From the NCBI RefSeq assembly GCF_002443255.2, contig NW_019211457.1, forward strand, positions 40,151,126 through 40,215,125: a stretch of 64,000 nt of DNA, read 5' to 3'. A model generated the notes under the pieces. The model was not told where the DNA came from. It saw nothing but the letters and a program-made list of their open reading frames with translations, and searched no databases. The stretch comes from Varroa destructor (taxonomy: Eukaryota > Arthropoda > Arachnida > Mesostigmata > Varroidae). Made by a program: the position numbers and the translations under genes. Positions within the stretch are counted from its first letter, which is position 1. Every line of letters begins with the position of its first letter. Positions 23,601-35,501 of the stretch are shown here, in pieces.

Positions 23601-26600
23601 CACGGAACACTAACAGAACTATAATAATTTTTATTTTCATTTCAACACTTAGTTATCTGGAGCCGATCGAACAAATTTATGTTAGCTCTGTATCGCTTGG
23701 CGAGCTCTCCGATAACGTTGATGCTCTTGTCAACTCCTTCGACGATCTTTGGAAACAGGAGCACGTGAAGCCGTCCTATCCCCAGATAAGAATGAGACAC
23801 CTTTTCGATATCACCGGTAAATATTAACTAGATCACTTATCTAGATTAATATGTCATACAGTTTCAATAACAGTAAATGCACTATTTTATATATTCCACT
23901 ATCCGAACTAAATAACTTCTTACTATTTAAATTTACCTATAAGCTACCACGTAAGCGTTAGAACGCTTTAACTAACGTTTCATTTGGTTACCTTTGGTTT
24001 GCAAGCTCAGTTAGAGGACTATAGCAAGACAAGCTAATTGAGTAGCAATGGCTAAATCTCGCATTTTGCTATACCTAAAGCTTCTTCAATCATAGTGCTA
24101 GTTTCCTAGACGGCCATTTGAAATCGCTGATTACTGCTCGGTACCTAGGTAGACTATGGACACTGAGAAAGTGATGTTGGGATCGGGTCCTTAAAGCTGG
24201 GCTTGGTCAACAAAAGCGAAACACAGCTAGGGTTGCATAATTTTAAACAACTTGTAGCTTTTCAGTGATTTGCTTGTAACAATCAGCCCAGAAGGCGGTA
24301 CAGATACATAGCCAACGATCAATAAGAGCAGAATTAGACGCACAGAGGGACGCCAATATGGCAAAAAGGAGATAAGCATGCAACTGTCGTTCTTGCCTTA
24401 GACACTATTTTTGTCTATCTAATTTTTTTCTGAAGCCAGAGACTCAAGACAACCGCTGAAAGAGAAGAGTTAGGGGGCGAGATTTTGAGCTTTACGTCCT
24501 GTATCGCCGTTAGGTGTTCCATCAGGCAGGCGACTGATTGACTGGCTGGCCCCCAGCCGTCACGAAACACATTATGTCTATGCCCTATGCGTTCGAACTA
24601 ATCGAAACAATAGCGTGTCCCTTAAATTAGCAGGTAAATAAGAGAAGCAACGTATTTGTAATGACTGTCATTAATGCGGACGCTTGATAGAGCTGGGTGA
24701 AAAACAACAAATTTAGCTTTAAAAACGTTTTGTATCAGTTGAGGCAAAAAAAAAAATATATATATATATATATATACATATATAATGGACCTACAGTTTA
24801 ATTAATTCTAATTAATCTAATGAATGATAGCGCTTTTTAGCATACTTATACACTGAGCAGCGATTAGGGCGAGAATGGTCATCTGTTTGCCTGTCCGAGC
24901 TCAGGATCTGCCTCTTTGCGATTTCAACATGTCGCGTGTGTCGTATCACGTTTCCTGGTAGCAAGAGGGCGTTGTGGTGCGCCTTAGCAGCGCAATCGTC
25001 GGAACGCTTTTCTTTTTTTTTTTCCTCATGTATGCTCTAGGGGATGAAATGTAGACTTTCCTCCGAATATGTGACGATATAGACTATGCTTTATCGAGTG
25101 AATACATACATATACGAGTTAGTACGATGATTATCAGAGTAGCCTCTCGCGTGCAATTAAAAAACGCTTAGCGAAATTTGTAAGTATGTATCCTCAATTT
25201 CGTTTTAGGCATAACAATTACGACACAGATTCAGGAGTCGCTTCGCGAGATGCTCTGGACATCTCAATACGACCGTGTACGACTCGAGCTTGAGGTGGCG
25301 CTAGATATCTGCCTCAAATGGCAGGATGCTTGTCAAAAACATACAGGAGTATTTTGGCCTAGGGAGAACCATCAGTGGGATGGGCCCCCGTTTGTACCAA
25401 CATATGTTGTTGGCTTTACCCAACGCTTACTCCATGTAGGTTCACTAATCGCGGCTTCCAATATTACAGAACATTATTATTGTTTGGATCCGATAATACC
25501 GTTATCGGTTAATCTTTAGATTTATTAGTAGGATTCTTTTGAAACTGAAATATTTGCATCGCTTCCCTTAACGTAGCAGAAACGGGAGATACGATTTCTT
25601 TGAGATCCGCCTGGTTATAACACAGTTCTAACTGTAACATTTGACGATAATAACATATTACAAAAGGTGCAGGGCTTACGAACAATCCATCAGCAACTAT
25701 CTTTGCTAGCGAAGATCTCTCTTCGTGAAGACACTGAGGTGTTTGCTCCCCTGATGAAGATTGATGCCCTACACTTTAATCCCGCTACGCAACAGATCTA
25801 CAATAAGGCCGTCATCGAATTCGAACATCATCTCAGGTAGGCGGTACGAAGCGTTTCAATCTATCGTCATTCAGAAGAAACATATTGCATATGATCATGT
25901 TTGCTGAAGCGCCCCATAATACTGTCGACTAGGGGCACTCAGTACGTCAACATCATGATAGAATTTCGTAAGAACGTGATTTCTTGTTGATTATTACTAA
26001 AAAGGCTTGAAATCCTTCCCTTATCGTTTGTTTGTTTGTTTGTTCTAAAGACAATTGAAGCTGTTCGTGCCCGAAATTTTTCCCAGCTATGAACGTGGCG
26101 CTAAATATGAACATTGTAAGACGGACCTGTCGATTAATTTCTCCCATCTGTGCGTGTTACACGTTAGCTGACCTATGTTTTATCGAAATTTCAGCGATAA
26201 CAAACGACTGTTGGGTAGACCAATCAGATACAAAATCATCGTTGTTGTGTTACGATATGTTGTTCGTGGAATTCGTGGCGTGCACAGTTTTCGTGACGTC
26301 TGTAAAGCTAGGCGTGAGGAATTTTTCTATTATGTCGCTCGCCTTTAAGCCTTCCTAATTGCGAGCGAACCCTTTTAAAGTTTACTGCTTATCTCCGGTA
26401 AAATTAAACTAGCGTGTGGATGTTTAATATAATACTATTTGTATATGTATGACTCGTTGCAATGTATAACAGACCTTGCCTTCTATGTCATAGCTCAGCG
26501 GAAAAAGCAGCAGCCGTAAAGCTAAAACAGTTGCTGGCTGAGGCGGGAAGCAACGTCGACGGTATTCTGAGCCTTCTTAAACGTTACAAGGACGTAGCCG

Positions 26601-29600
26601 TGCGTCCGCAGGTCGCACTAGAACTTACCGCCGAAAGGTTCGAACGATTATGAGTTATGATATGGTTCTATTTTTAGTGTTCTTCTTCTTGTTATTATCG
26701 CACGTGGCATTGGGTTGTTTGAGTAGATCGGTATTATTCCATCGCATCAGCAATGGACGCAGCTTTCCCTGGCCAAGTCCACGACAGATTTTCCTATTAT
26801 AGTAACACCCACTTTTGATTTCGACATCCGGATCACGTAAACAATCTCTGAACTACCTCCAGTTATCAAAAACCTGCTTTTTTTATTTGAAACGTCGAAG
26901 TTTTTAAGCATGTACTATTTGAGTTTACCTCGTGGCTGGCACGAGAATGTGACATCGATAAACAAGCTGTGACCCTTGCTCATATTTCGATACCTATGAT
27001 AACGTAGGTATGCTTATGTATGAGACGATCCAAAAATGCTAAAAGAAAAGCGTTAATCTGCGTTCTGATGGCAATCTATATTAAAACAACTAAATTTGTA
27101 CTAAGATCAATTGTTATGCTTTTCGTCAAGTACATGTGAAAGTAATTATGTTTGTTGTTTCAGTACATAATAGTTACATCTTACTTTGGATGAAAATTGG
27201 ATAGAAGTTCCATTTGACACTGCGAGTAAGAGCACCTGTTTTAAATAGTAACTTTCCTATGGCTTCTGTTGTAACTAGGCTCAACGTGTATACAATGTTG
27301 AATCACCAACTCAGTTCCGTTCGTACCTCGGTCACTCGTTCGATAACGAAAAGTTATGCTGAACATAGAAGTGGCTCAACTTAAGTGAAACAGTTATGCC
27401 CGATTTTATCTTTATTTATTGTAAATTATGCTACAATGACGTTCTCAGATCTTCATTTTCCACATTGAATACGATGCCACTTAGCTTAACTGCCGTCCTG
27501 GTCATTCAATTTTTTATTAAATTCCCTTGTATGTGAATAGGTCCGGGTAAACAAAAGTACTCCAGCAACACGACGAGGATTTACAATCCATGTTTGCGAA
27601 GATTGTATTTGCAGTCCACATACAGTGACGTACAAAATAAGGTGCGTTATGCACGAAAGCGTGCTTCATCTTTCGTCAGGCCATAAAGCGAAAAAGCCAT
27701 ATAACGGAGACGCTGCTTTTTGCAAGTGTGCAATACTTCTCGAACAGAAAACATACAAAACCTCGTTGCCCCTTATTTTTTCTGATAGGCCCAGAATGCT
27801 CGTAAACCGATAGAGCCGACAGGTTTTTATTAGATAAACGTGTTTCTTATTCTTATTTAGTGGTAACCTAGTTTTTGCTAAGTGTTATATCCGGCAGATA
27901 TACATCGAACAGCATTGCCTTTTATTATATTAAGAACGTGTAATTAGAATTTACAAGCTTCGTAGCGCTACTGGATGTTGGACTTGCAGAAATGTCCTAA
28001 TCAATAATAATTCCCTAACTAATTGACGCGTTCCTTTAGACAGAAAAAAATGAGTTTTTGACTCTTAAGGTCCAACAAAGCCCGCGGCTTAATTAGGCCG
28101 AAATCGTCACCCGTACATTGACGTACTTATTGCAGTTCGCATAGGCATAATAGCCATCTTTTGTTGTTACGCGCCCCGGAACGTCAGGTATTCTAGGCAG
28201 TATAATTTTGCTTACTTGTTGCACTAGCGTCAATTAATATTAAGTACCCTTTGAATTAGATAGCAAAGTTTTTATGTCCGAGTAAGGGGCATTCATTTTG
28301 TGCTTTCTACAATATATACCAGGAATGGACATAATTTCGGGATCGTTAATGCTACGCAAACATACTTTTTGGTCGAGGTTATTAACTTAAATGGCAGAAC
28401 TTTTTTTTTTTTTCATAGAACTAGATATTCCATATCATGTCCGCTTTTTACTCTACCATAACCTAGCTATCAGACCATGTGTTCGTTTATATATATAAAT
28501 GCGTGAAAATGAAGATTTTTTTGTATGGCTTGTTTTTTTACGTTGTATTTTGAACGATTTTTTCTTGCGTGTAATAAAAGCATCATCTTTGGCGGTCATG
28601 TCTATGCAATAAAATTACTATTTATTGCGGTTACGGCTTCAATTCGCGATTTTACCGCTAACCAGTCATTTTTGAAACATTTTTCCACAAATCTGCACAT
28701 CGAAATCATAGTAATTTCTCGAGAATTTTTCAAAAATACAACGGTTCGGAACGACTAAAAATTCAAAAGTTGGAAAAGGTCCAAACAGTTCGAGCTTATT
28801 TAGGCGACTCGTTTAGAAAGTGATACTCTGTTTTTCTAAAACGGCCATTAATTTTTGTATAAAAATCCGGGTGAATCAGAAAGGACTTTTGGACAATTTT
28901 AATATATTTTGAGCTCCCTAGATCTGAGCCCAAAGGACGATACTCGTTTGCGTCGCGGAAGTCTTCATCGGATTTTTCAGAAGTCGCATGAATACTGTCA
29001 GTATGAGAAACTTCCAATTTTAAGCAAAGTGGGAAGTTTTTACGTTGATGGAGTCTCGTCCCGCGCGGGAATATTGGGTAATAGCTAATCTGCAATCAAA
29101 AATATAAAAACAACACGCTGTTATTCCCTACGACGAATCTACCGTTAGAAAGATGAACGAATAAGCACACGCGCACTATACAGAATAGTTTGTCAAAGTT
29201 TTTCTAATTTGGACGCAACACCCTGTACATAGAGATATATGTCTGACTGAGAATATTTGATTGGTCCACAGGGAAAATATGATAGTTCAATTTAGCGAGT
29301 ACGTTACCCACATGAGGCGTGAGTTTGATCAACGTATGGATCACGAGGAGCGAAACAGAGTAGCTCACATGCCCGCAGTCGTGAGCAATGTCCTCTGGGG
29401 AAGGCAATTAGAAACAAAGGTAGCTCACTTTCTAATTCGTTTATATGCTCGCTTGCCATTTGTGCAGCGGGACATCGTAACTTGTTCTTATTTTTGTATG
29501 TTTTATTTACGCTTTAAGAAAAAAGCAGTAGCTAAACTATCTAGCAGAAATAACATTATTATAAAGCGCGTCCGCATGTTTTTTCTGTGTTTTTATGATA

Positions 29601-32600
29601 GTTACTACTATGACTCTAAGTATAGAACATGTAGTCGACAATAGAAACGAATGAGGAGTGAACGATGAATGACGACGGACAGTTCACCAGAGATAGCACA
29701 TAGTTAAATGATTGTTTGTTACTTTTGCATATAGATCGTCGACCTTCAAAACATGACATCGTCTGTATTACAAGGTCTATCGTTGAGTAGAAAATTAGAA
29801 GAAAAATTGCGTACTTTTCGCCTCGATGTTGTTGAGTACCAGAAGGAGATCTATGATTCGTGGTGTCGAGATTTACAGGCGGGAATACGGGACAAGTCAC
29901 TCAGGTACGTGGAACGAAGGCTCATTACCACACAGTGGAACTCTGATATACGCTCTCTCTATCGAGCGCCGTTGATTAATTTCAAATAGCTATTATCTGT
30001 GCTAGTGTTGTATTGCTTCAAAAGTGATTTTTTCAATTAATTAGCCGAACGCAGCTTCGATTGGGGAGGCGGTAGATAGCATCCGGGAACTGTAGTAGAT
30101 CTTTATAATGGCGCAATGGTAACGTGTGCAGCTATGATAGTCTTTGTTTGAAAGCACTGGCCACAAGCTTTTGATTTGACGCGATATTAGATTCCGTTCT
30201 GAATCAAGGCCCGAGGATACGGGGCCTTTTTTAAGATTTTAGTGGCTGGAAATCCAATAATACCAGAGATGCATGCCTTAACACACATTCGAAACCGGGC
30301 TTAGGCACGCTTTGTTTAGTTCGAGAGCCAGCCGTCTGAGGCAGTGCCAGTAACGGTAGTACTATAAGGACAGAAATGTTTTCCTTTGCACACATTTTTT
30401 ATGCTTTTTTTGAGATTATTCATTCCTCTGTTTCACTTTAATGTCTATTGGCTAGTTGGTCAGGGTAATAAATGTCGTCCTCTGGAATTACGTTACCTCG
30501 AACTGACAGGACAAAAGTCCTACTATAACTACATAAATATAAAATAAACAATAGACAATTCTGATGGAAACTTGTGCTTTTTGTCCCGAAAAATCGGAAC
30601 TTGCTTGCCCAGCATTTGCATTCTGCCCATTGCCTTTATCTGATCTTTGCGTGGCATGAACAACAAAGCCCAGTTGGGTTCAACGAACGCTAACAAAGAC
30701 CGATACACATTTTTTTGCTATGAGATATCATATGAACAGTCTCGTCTTCAATACAATCGTAGACAGTTCGGTACACTATCGCTAAAAGCATTTCTGACCC
30801 ATTTCTCACTGTTCTCGATCGCTTTGAAGGCAGAACAGAATGTCCCCTCTAGGAATGTGGAAACTGCATTCAGGCCACTTCGAGGTCGTCGGTTGCCGCC
30901 TTAGAATAACCAGACGTAGCCTGTTGAGAGCACTGCGCTACTTCGAAGAATCTTCACACTTATTAACCACAGGCGATTGATTTAATAATTAGTGAATATG
31001 TGCGAGTATCGTTAAATGAGTTGATTAAAGAAGCATAAACGCTTGGCCAGAAGCATAGCTTGTTATTAACAGAATTTAATTACAAAACGTATACGTTCGG
31101 TGAGTAGCACCCATATGGCCTGATTTCGATAACTTTAAACCAATTATTATAAACCGGGCTTTTCACGACATCGAGGTCTACTATACTTAGCTTATTTGTA
31201 TTCTAATGAATTCACTCTATTGAACGAACGTTTCAGTGGTAGATAACCTCAACTGTCGGTCCTTTTTCTGCTTCGGCCAGAACAGGACACGGAATGCTGG
31301 TGAAACTTACTTTTTCTGTTACCTTACTTTGTGTCATGGCTTCAATAGAAAACATACGACCTATTCTAGAAATCCATAGCATATCAAGCACAACTTATTT
31401 CATAAGCTATTAACAGGGTTTCATCTATTTACAGCCTGGAGAAACTTCCGATCATTTAAAAAGCTGGAATAGTTGGAAGGTTTTCAACTGAGCTCGATCA
31501 CATACTACTAGTCCAACTAGTACATCACAGAAAAAATGCACATTATGTTATAGCTCGTATGCCTTTGGTCCAGAGATTTGTGTGGCCTGCCTGCCTGCCT
31601 GACCTTTTCGGTTTTTTAGATATCATGACTTAGCAATCGTTAGTTCGAAGCCACAATGCGATGCGTAAAAACTTTTTTTCTTTCGTGCTCGAAGGTAGCC
31701 TAGGACTTAGCATGACACATGCCTATAAACAACTAGTCCTAGTCGCTTCATAATTATCGAATTATATTCGATATTATAATATTATATCCGATTTGTCATC
31801 TTTGCAACAATGGCTTTCCGCTTTTTTGGACGGATATATATATCATCACTGCTCTATTTTTCCGGACGATACACGGAAGTGTGCCGTAGTAATTTTCATT
31901 GTCTCCTCTGTGTCTCAACTGACCTCTAGCTCGATCACAGATCAACTTCTTCAACATTTGTTGATTTTATATTGTTTTGATGTTATTATCACCACTAATG
32001 CTCATTGGCTGGCCCCGTTGGTTGATTGACCTGACGGGTGGCCTTCATGTCGCCTGCCGATGCTGATCCTCTTGATGTGACTGCCAGCCTAGACACCAAT
32101 CAAACTGTTATTCGGCTAGACGCTGAAGGCACGCCCCGAGTGAGTTACAGTCCCCGGTTAGTAACGCTGATACAGGAGGTGCGACAGCTGCGTGTTCTCG
32201 GTCTTACGATTCCGCCGGCCGTCGAAGAGGTTGACGCAAAAGCGAGACTCTATTTTAGACAAGCCAAGGTAGGTAATAAACCGGCTTTTTTAGGGCAGTC
32301 CGCGGTCCATTACATACGAACGACAGTAGTGATAATGCCGAGTGATAATGAATGTTATCTGTCAAAAAGCTCACTTTTTTATTCTTTTGCCTATCTTATT
32401 CATTCCGCTTCGTCTTCTATCAGCGCATAAGTTAGCGCGAAACAGATACTGGACATTATACTTCTATCTCAATCATTATGAACTGAAACTCAAGTTAGAA
32501 CGAACAGTCCTAAATAGCATATAAAAGTAAAAAAAAAAACAAAAAAAAAGTAAAGTGAAGCTACTCGTTTGATGAAATAGATGATAAGTGCATGTCATTT

Positions 32601-35433
32601 GTCAACAAGAAGATGTAGTGTTTATGTGTATGAATCATTTATCGCTAAGCTGGGGAAGATTGGAATTGAAGAAACCAAAGATCAATTTTTAAAACGATTA
32701 TTAAAATTAGGCTAACAATATTATAATGTCACGAACGAATAGGTAAGCTAGAGAAAATAAATTCTTACTGGTTTTATTCCACTTAATGTAGGATCTCCAG
32801 CAAATTGGAAACTTCTATATGACCATTGCCGACCATATGATCCTAAGTCAAAGGCCAATGATGCTGTCGTCGGCCCAGCAATTCACAAAGCTTATGAATA
32901 GCAGAGAGAAAACAGCTACGTGGAATGATCCGCAAGCCGTCGATGCCTACATTAAGGTATATTGAAAGGAAAGATCGATAAGCAACACAAGCTCAAGTTA
33001 GGTTAGGATCTTAATTCGCCTTTTCTAACAAGGGACCGATATCGAGCCGTTTCAAAGAAAACAGCGATTTCTATCGTAAAATGACGGAGCTAGTATCCGT
33101 AGGTGTTCACTAGTAAACGTAGAGGGGGGTCTTACCTAAACGTAGAATAAATAGCAGACGATATTTGGCATAGGGTGGTCACAATACGCACGCTAGGATG
33201 GTTGCCTAGTATAATAGCGTAACAATGAAACAGGTTCACAGGATAAACTGATTAGATAATCGACTAATACCGTGATATATTCATACATTACACTGTACGA
33301 TAAGTACTGTAAATAAGCGAACATATCTAAAATCGATGAAGGATGCTTTACGATACATACTGTATCCGAAAAAAGAAAATGTCGAAAAAACAACAAGGTG
33401 CCACAACAGCTGCAATGGAGGATGACAATAATTTACTACTTATTTTCTCAGAGGAATATACCGAAACGTTATCTATCATTGTCGTTGTTAATTTACTTCC
33501 TGGATAATGTCGATATCGCAAATTTGGCATTTACCTGCTACTGTCGTGATGATATTCGTTATACAACAAAGGCTGAAGAACGAGGTCCCGCCTTTGACAG
33601 CCTTCAGCAGCCAATTTTTAGGTCCCCGTGACGTTGACTGGGTTCTTGGCCCAAACGTCAGATGACGCAGTTCAAAAGGCATGAATATGTCCTCCTGTAT
33701 TAGGTCGTTCCGCATCCGTCCCTTAAGAGTTTTGAATTAGCGTACTGGCTTGTCTAAAGCGGTATCTAAAGGCAGATTTTTGTCGAACCCAGCTCTACTA
33801 TCTAGCTCCCCGTAGCGCTAGTAGGCCCGATGGAGCATGAACGACAACACTGAAACCTCCTAAAAAAACTCGGTAAACAAGCGCATCGGGATATCTCCGA
33901 TTGGGTGCAGGAATAGCAATCATATTTAGTATACGTTATTCTGCAGCGAAGGGCTGTAATAAAGAAAAATCTCAAGTTAAAGTCAATTGTTACGTAAATA
34001 CGTAGTAAGATTTCGCTAGTGCGTCTTCGTTCTTCCTTAACGTCGTAAGTAACGCCTTCGCTATGAAAAATATAATGATTTCGGATATTCGAAATTATTA
34101 TATTTTTCATAATCAAACAGAAATTATAGTTCCACCATTTTCTTTATATCCGAGTCAATGTCGACTCGAGCACGAAGTGCCGAGGAGACTGGCTATGCGC
34201 TTGATGTAAGGGTTATGGGCTTTTTCTAGTTTACTAGCTTCTAAACGAATTTTTCGGTTTGCACTATAAACAGTCATGTAATTAGTAAGGGGCATTTTAT
34301 TAGTTAGGCCTAAACGACTCTGTAACGTTTCAGCCATGTCAAAACACGAAAAACCACTTTTCACAATTTAAGTTGTACAATTGAACGTTTAATCTTTACG
34401 CTGTAGTAAATGTAACTTTGAACCATTTTTTTTTTATGGAGCCAACTGTTAAATTTCCAAAGGCGATCGACGTAGATACCGCACTGTCCGTAAAGCGAAG
34501 TACACCTAGGGTGCCCCGTTGCAGATTCCTGCGCAGTGTCAAAGTTGAAAGCATACAATTAAAAACAGCAAAATATTTGCGACGTGTGTAAGAAGGAGTT
34601 GAATCTAGCGGCTAAGAAAAGACCGGGGGCACTTTCCGGGCAAGATCTAATTGGAGACTATCTGTCCCTCCACATTTACGGAATGGTAAAGCTGTAGCGT
34701 ACGCTGGGATACGGTATTGTCCATACGCGTTGCATGTTGGGAACCGCTGGCCGATCTGGACTAACGGCTACCTCACTGACCATTCTGATGTAGCAACTTC
34801 AATTAAAAACGAACCACTCTTCAACCGCGCCTAAGGGACTAATCAAGCAGAAGATTTATCTAGCTCTAATCTTCTCTTACGTTTACATCTCACAGAATTA
34901 TTTTTGATGATTAATAATTTCTGTTGATAATATAAAGAAGAGAAAAATAACGGGTTCTGCAAAGAGTAAGGAAAAACTTACGCCCAAATTAAGATCGAAG
35001 ATAACCTTGTCCTGTGAACTATTTAATCCTGGTTCTAATTTGGTAACTTCAAAGCTGCTGTTCATTACCAAGTGTTTAACTTTCAGTATCGCTTATTTAC
35101 CTTTCATTCTATTTAGAAACTGCAAGACGTAGCCGAGAAGTTCAGCCGCTTAAACCGAATGTTGCGACGCCAGCATAATGATATCACTGAAAAGGTTCTC
35201 CAGTTGATGTCAACGGATTTATTATCTAAGCAATCAGTATGGAAAGAACTGCTAGCGGAAATTCGAGGCATAATGAACAAACTTCAAGCACAAGGCTTCA
35301 ACCCGGATCATATGCGGTCATGGAAAATTCACTGGGATCGACAGTTGTACAAGGTCCTCGATTATCAATACTGCGCTTGTGTCGGAAAATTGTCCCAACA
35401 TATGGCCGAAATAAGGGTCGATCTTACGTTCAG
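20525..35433 (+). CDS. DYNC2H1: DYNC2H1, exons 1-13 (N-terminal tail), partial
   Basis: N-terminal tail of cytoplasmic dynein-2 heavy chain, the part that dimerises and binds intermediate and light intermediate chains. Exons: 20525-20611, 21504-21593, 22025-22174, 22475-22707, 23653-23816, 25209-25435, 25667-25836, 26494-26637, 29272-29419, 29735-29904, 32088-32268, 32792-32956, 35117-35433. They encode residues 1-749. The start ATG at 20525 is preceded by an in-frame TAG twelve bases upstream, and the N-terminus aligns with the vertebrate one. Landmarks include GLVFFKLNSVVITEDNL, LRTIHQQL, SNVLWGRQLETK, IQEVRQLRVLGLTIP, ILSQRPMMLSSAQQF and LQAQGFNPDHMRSWKIHWD. After exon 13 there is no continuation on this strand. 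The next exon, with matching codon phase, is on the - strand at 11320-11476. This half therefore belongs to the same gene but lies in a segment (12360-35501) that appears inverted. Confidence 0.95.
21504..21593 (+). CDS. DYNC2H1: DYNC2H1 exon 2
   Basis: Residues 30-59 (VINIFLDTPTVTT...). Acceptor ttatttttcttag, donor AAT|gtaagg, phase 0 at both ends. It matches the 'EINNFLDD' region of the vertebrate tail. Confidence 0.85.
22025..22174 (+). CDS. DYNC2H1: DYNC2H1 exon 3
   Basis: Residues 60-109 with GLVFFKLNSVVITEDNL and LVDSPLASLYGNL, both strongly conserved in dynein-2 heavy chains. Acceptor tttttaccag, donor AAG|gtaccg, phase 0 at both ends. Confidence 0.93.
22475..22707 (+). CDS. DYNC2H1: DYNC2H1 exon 4
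   Basis: Residues 110-187 (VFSPVILERS, LQELLGELETGLSAIL, PLDELSFW). Ends in phase 2 at CCAG|gtaggg. Locally more GC-rich than its surroundings, and it has an unusual Arg/Gly/Pro loop after the conserved LETGL helix. The - strand ORF over it is a shadow. Confidence 0.9.
23653..23816 (+). CDS. DYNC2H1: DYNC2H1 exon 5
   Basis: Residues 187-242 (SLGELSDNVDALVNSFDDLW, YPQIRMRHLFDIT). Acceptor caacacttag completes the split codon (AG|T), and it ends in phase 1 at ACCG|gtaaat. Matches the vertebrate 'YPESRMLHLLDIIG' stretch. Confidence 0.92.
23817..25208 (+). other. DYNC2H1 intron 5
   Basis: Contains a poly-A plus (TA)n tract at 24746-24776 and a moderately GC-rich patch near 24890-25010. No coding or RNA gene could be supported. 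Confidence 0.7.
24746..24776. repeat. Poly-A plus (TA)n tract
   Basis: Eleven A followed by about ten TA units within DYNC2H1 intron 5. Confidence 0.95.
25209..25435 (+). CDS. DYNC2H1: DYNC2H1 exon 6
   Basis: Residues 242-317 (TQIQESLREML, VALDICLKWQDAC, GVFWPRENHQWDG, VVGFTQRLLH). Acceptor ttttag, donor CAT|gtaggt, ending in phase 0. Part of the N-terminal tail (DHC_N1). Confidence 0.9.
25667..25836 (+). CDS. DYNC2H1: DYNC2H1 exon 7
   Basis: Residues 318-374 (LRTIHQQLSLLAKI, FAPLMKIDALHFNPATQQIY). Acceptor ttacaaaag, donor CAG|gtaggc, ending in phase 2. An acceptor 6 bp downstream (gcag at 25669-25672) would drop two residues and keep the frame. Confidence 0.9.
26494..26637 (+). CDS. DYNC2H1: DYNC2H1 exon 8
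   Basis: Residues 374-422 (SSAEKAAAVKLKQLLAEAG, LLKRYKDVAVRPQVALEL). Acceptor ttctatgtcatag. The donor that keeps phase with exon 9 is GAAAG|gttcga, a weak non-consensus GT site. Confidence 0.88.
26638..29271 (+). other. DYNC2H1 intron 8
   Basis: 2.6 kb of AT-rich sequence. Short ORFs on both strands carry no motif. Begins with the weak donor gttcga. Confidence 0.7.
29272..29419 (+). CDS. DYNC2H1: DYNC2H1 exon 9
   Basis: Residues 422-471 (ENMIVQFSEYVTHMRREFD, MPAVVSNVLWGRQLETK). Acceptor ttggtccacag, donor AAG|gtagct. The ...V.WxRQLE.K block is a family landmark. Confidence 0.93.
29735..29904 (+). CDS. DYNC2H1: DYNC2H1 exon 10
   Basis: Residues 472-528 (LEEKLRTFRLDVVEYQKEIY, DSWCRDLQAGI). 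Acceptor gcatatag, donor CAG|gtacgt, ending in phase 2. Corresponds to the 'FDDWSRDIQSGL' block of vertebrates. Confidence 0.93.
29905..32087 (+). other. DYNC2H1 intron 10
   Basis: 2.2 kb. Contains a CTGC repeat (about 31589-31601) and T-rich stretches. No supported gene. Confidence 0.7.
32088..32268 (+). CDS. DYNC2H1: DYNC2H1 exon 11
   Basis: Residues 528-588 (YSPRLVTLIQEVRQLRVLGL, TIPPAVEEV). The in-frame acceptor is gtgactgccag. No other AG lies just upstream. Donor AAG|gtaggt, ending in phase 0. Confidence 0.92.
32792..32956 (+). CDS. DYNC2H1: DYNC2H1 exon 12
   Basis: Residues 589-643 (IGNFYMTIADHMILSQRPMM, TATWNDPQAVDAYIK). Acceptor aatgtag, donor AAG|gtatat, phase 0 at both ends. The SQRPMML motif is highly conserved in dynein-2. 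Confidence 0.95.
32957..35116 (+). other. DYNC2H1 intron 12
   Basis: 2.2 kb holding a 50-bp near-perfect palindrome at 34062-34111. Other ORFs here look random. Confidence 0.7.
34062..34111. repeat. 50-bp near-perfect palindrome
   Basis: Left arm tatgaaaaatataatgattt pairs with the right arm ending tatatttttcata, with one mismatch (g against t in the arm) around a 6-nt centre (gatatt). AT-rich, intronic, hairpin or cruciform-forming. Confidence 0.85.
35117..35433 (+). CDS. DYNC2H1: DYNC2H1 exon 13 (last exon before the break)
   Basis: Residues 644-749 (KLQDVAEKFSRLNRMLRRQH, LQAQGFNPDHMRSWKIHWD, IRVDLTFR). Acceptor attctatttag, ending in phase 2 at TTCAG|gtatgc, 68 bases before the N gap. 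The codon AG_ is completed by the first base of exon 14 at 11476 on the other strand. Confidence 0.95.
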
Positions 35434-35501
35434 GTATGCAACACACTATAGCCACAGTTTGCTTCTCTTACAAAAAGTGTTTCTAAGACGAAAGTGCCAT
35501 A

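Noticed and set aside
28525..29095. ORFs of 77 and 99 codons on opposite strands in DYNC2H1 intron 8
   Set aside because: AT-rich, low complexity, no motif or conservation cue.
29261..29644. 127-codon + strand ORF as one gene
   Set aside because: Only 29272-29419 is coding (DYNC2H1 exon 9). The rest reads through the donor into intron.
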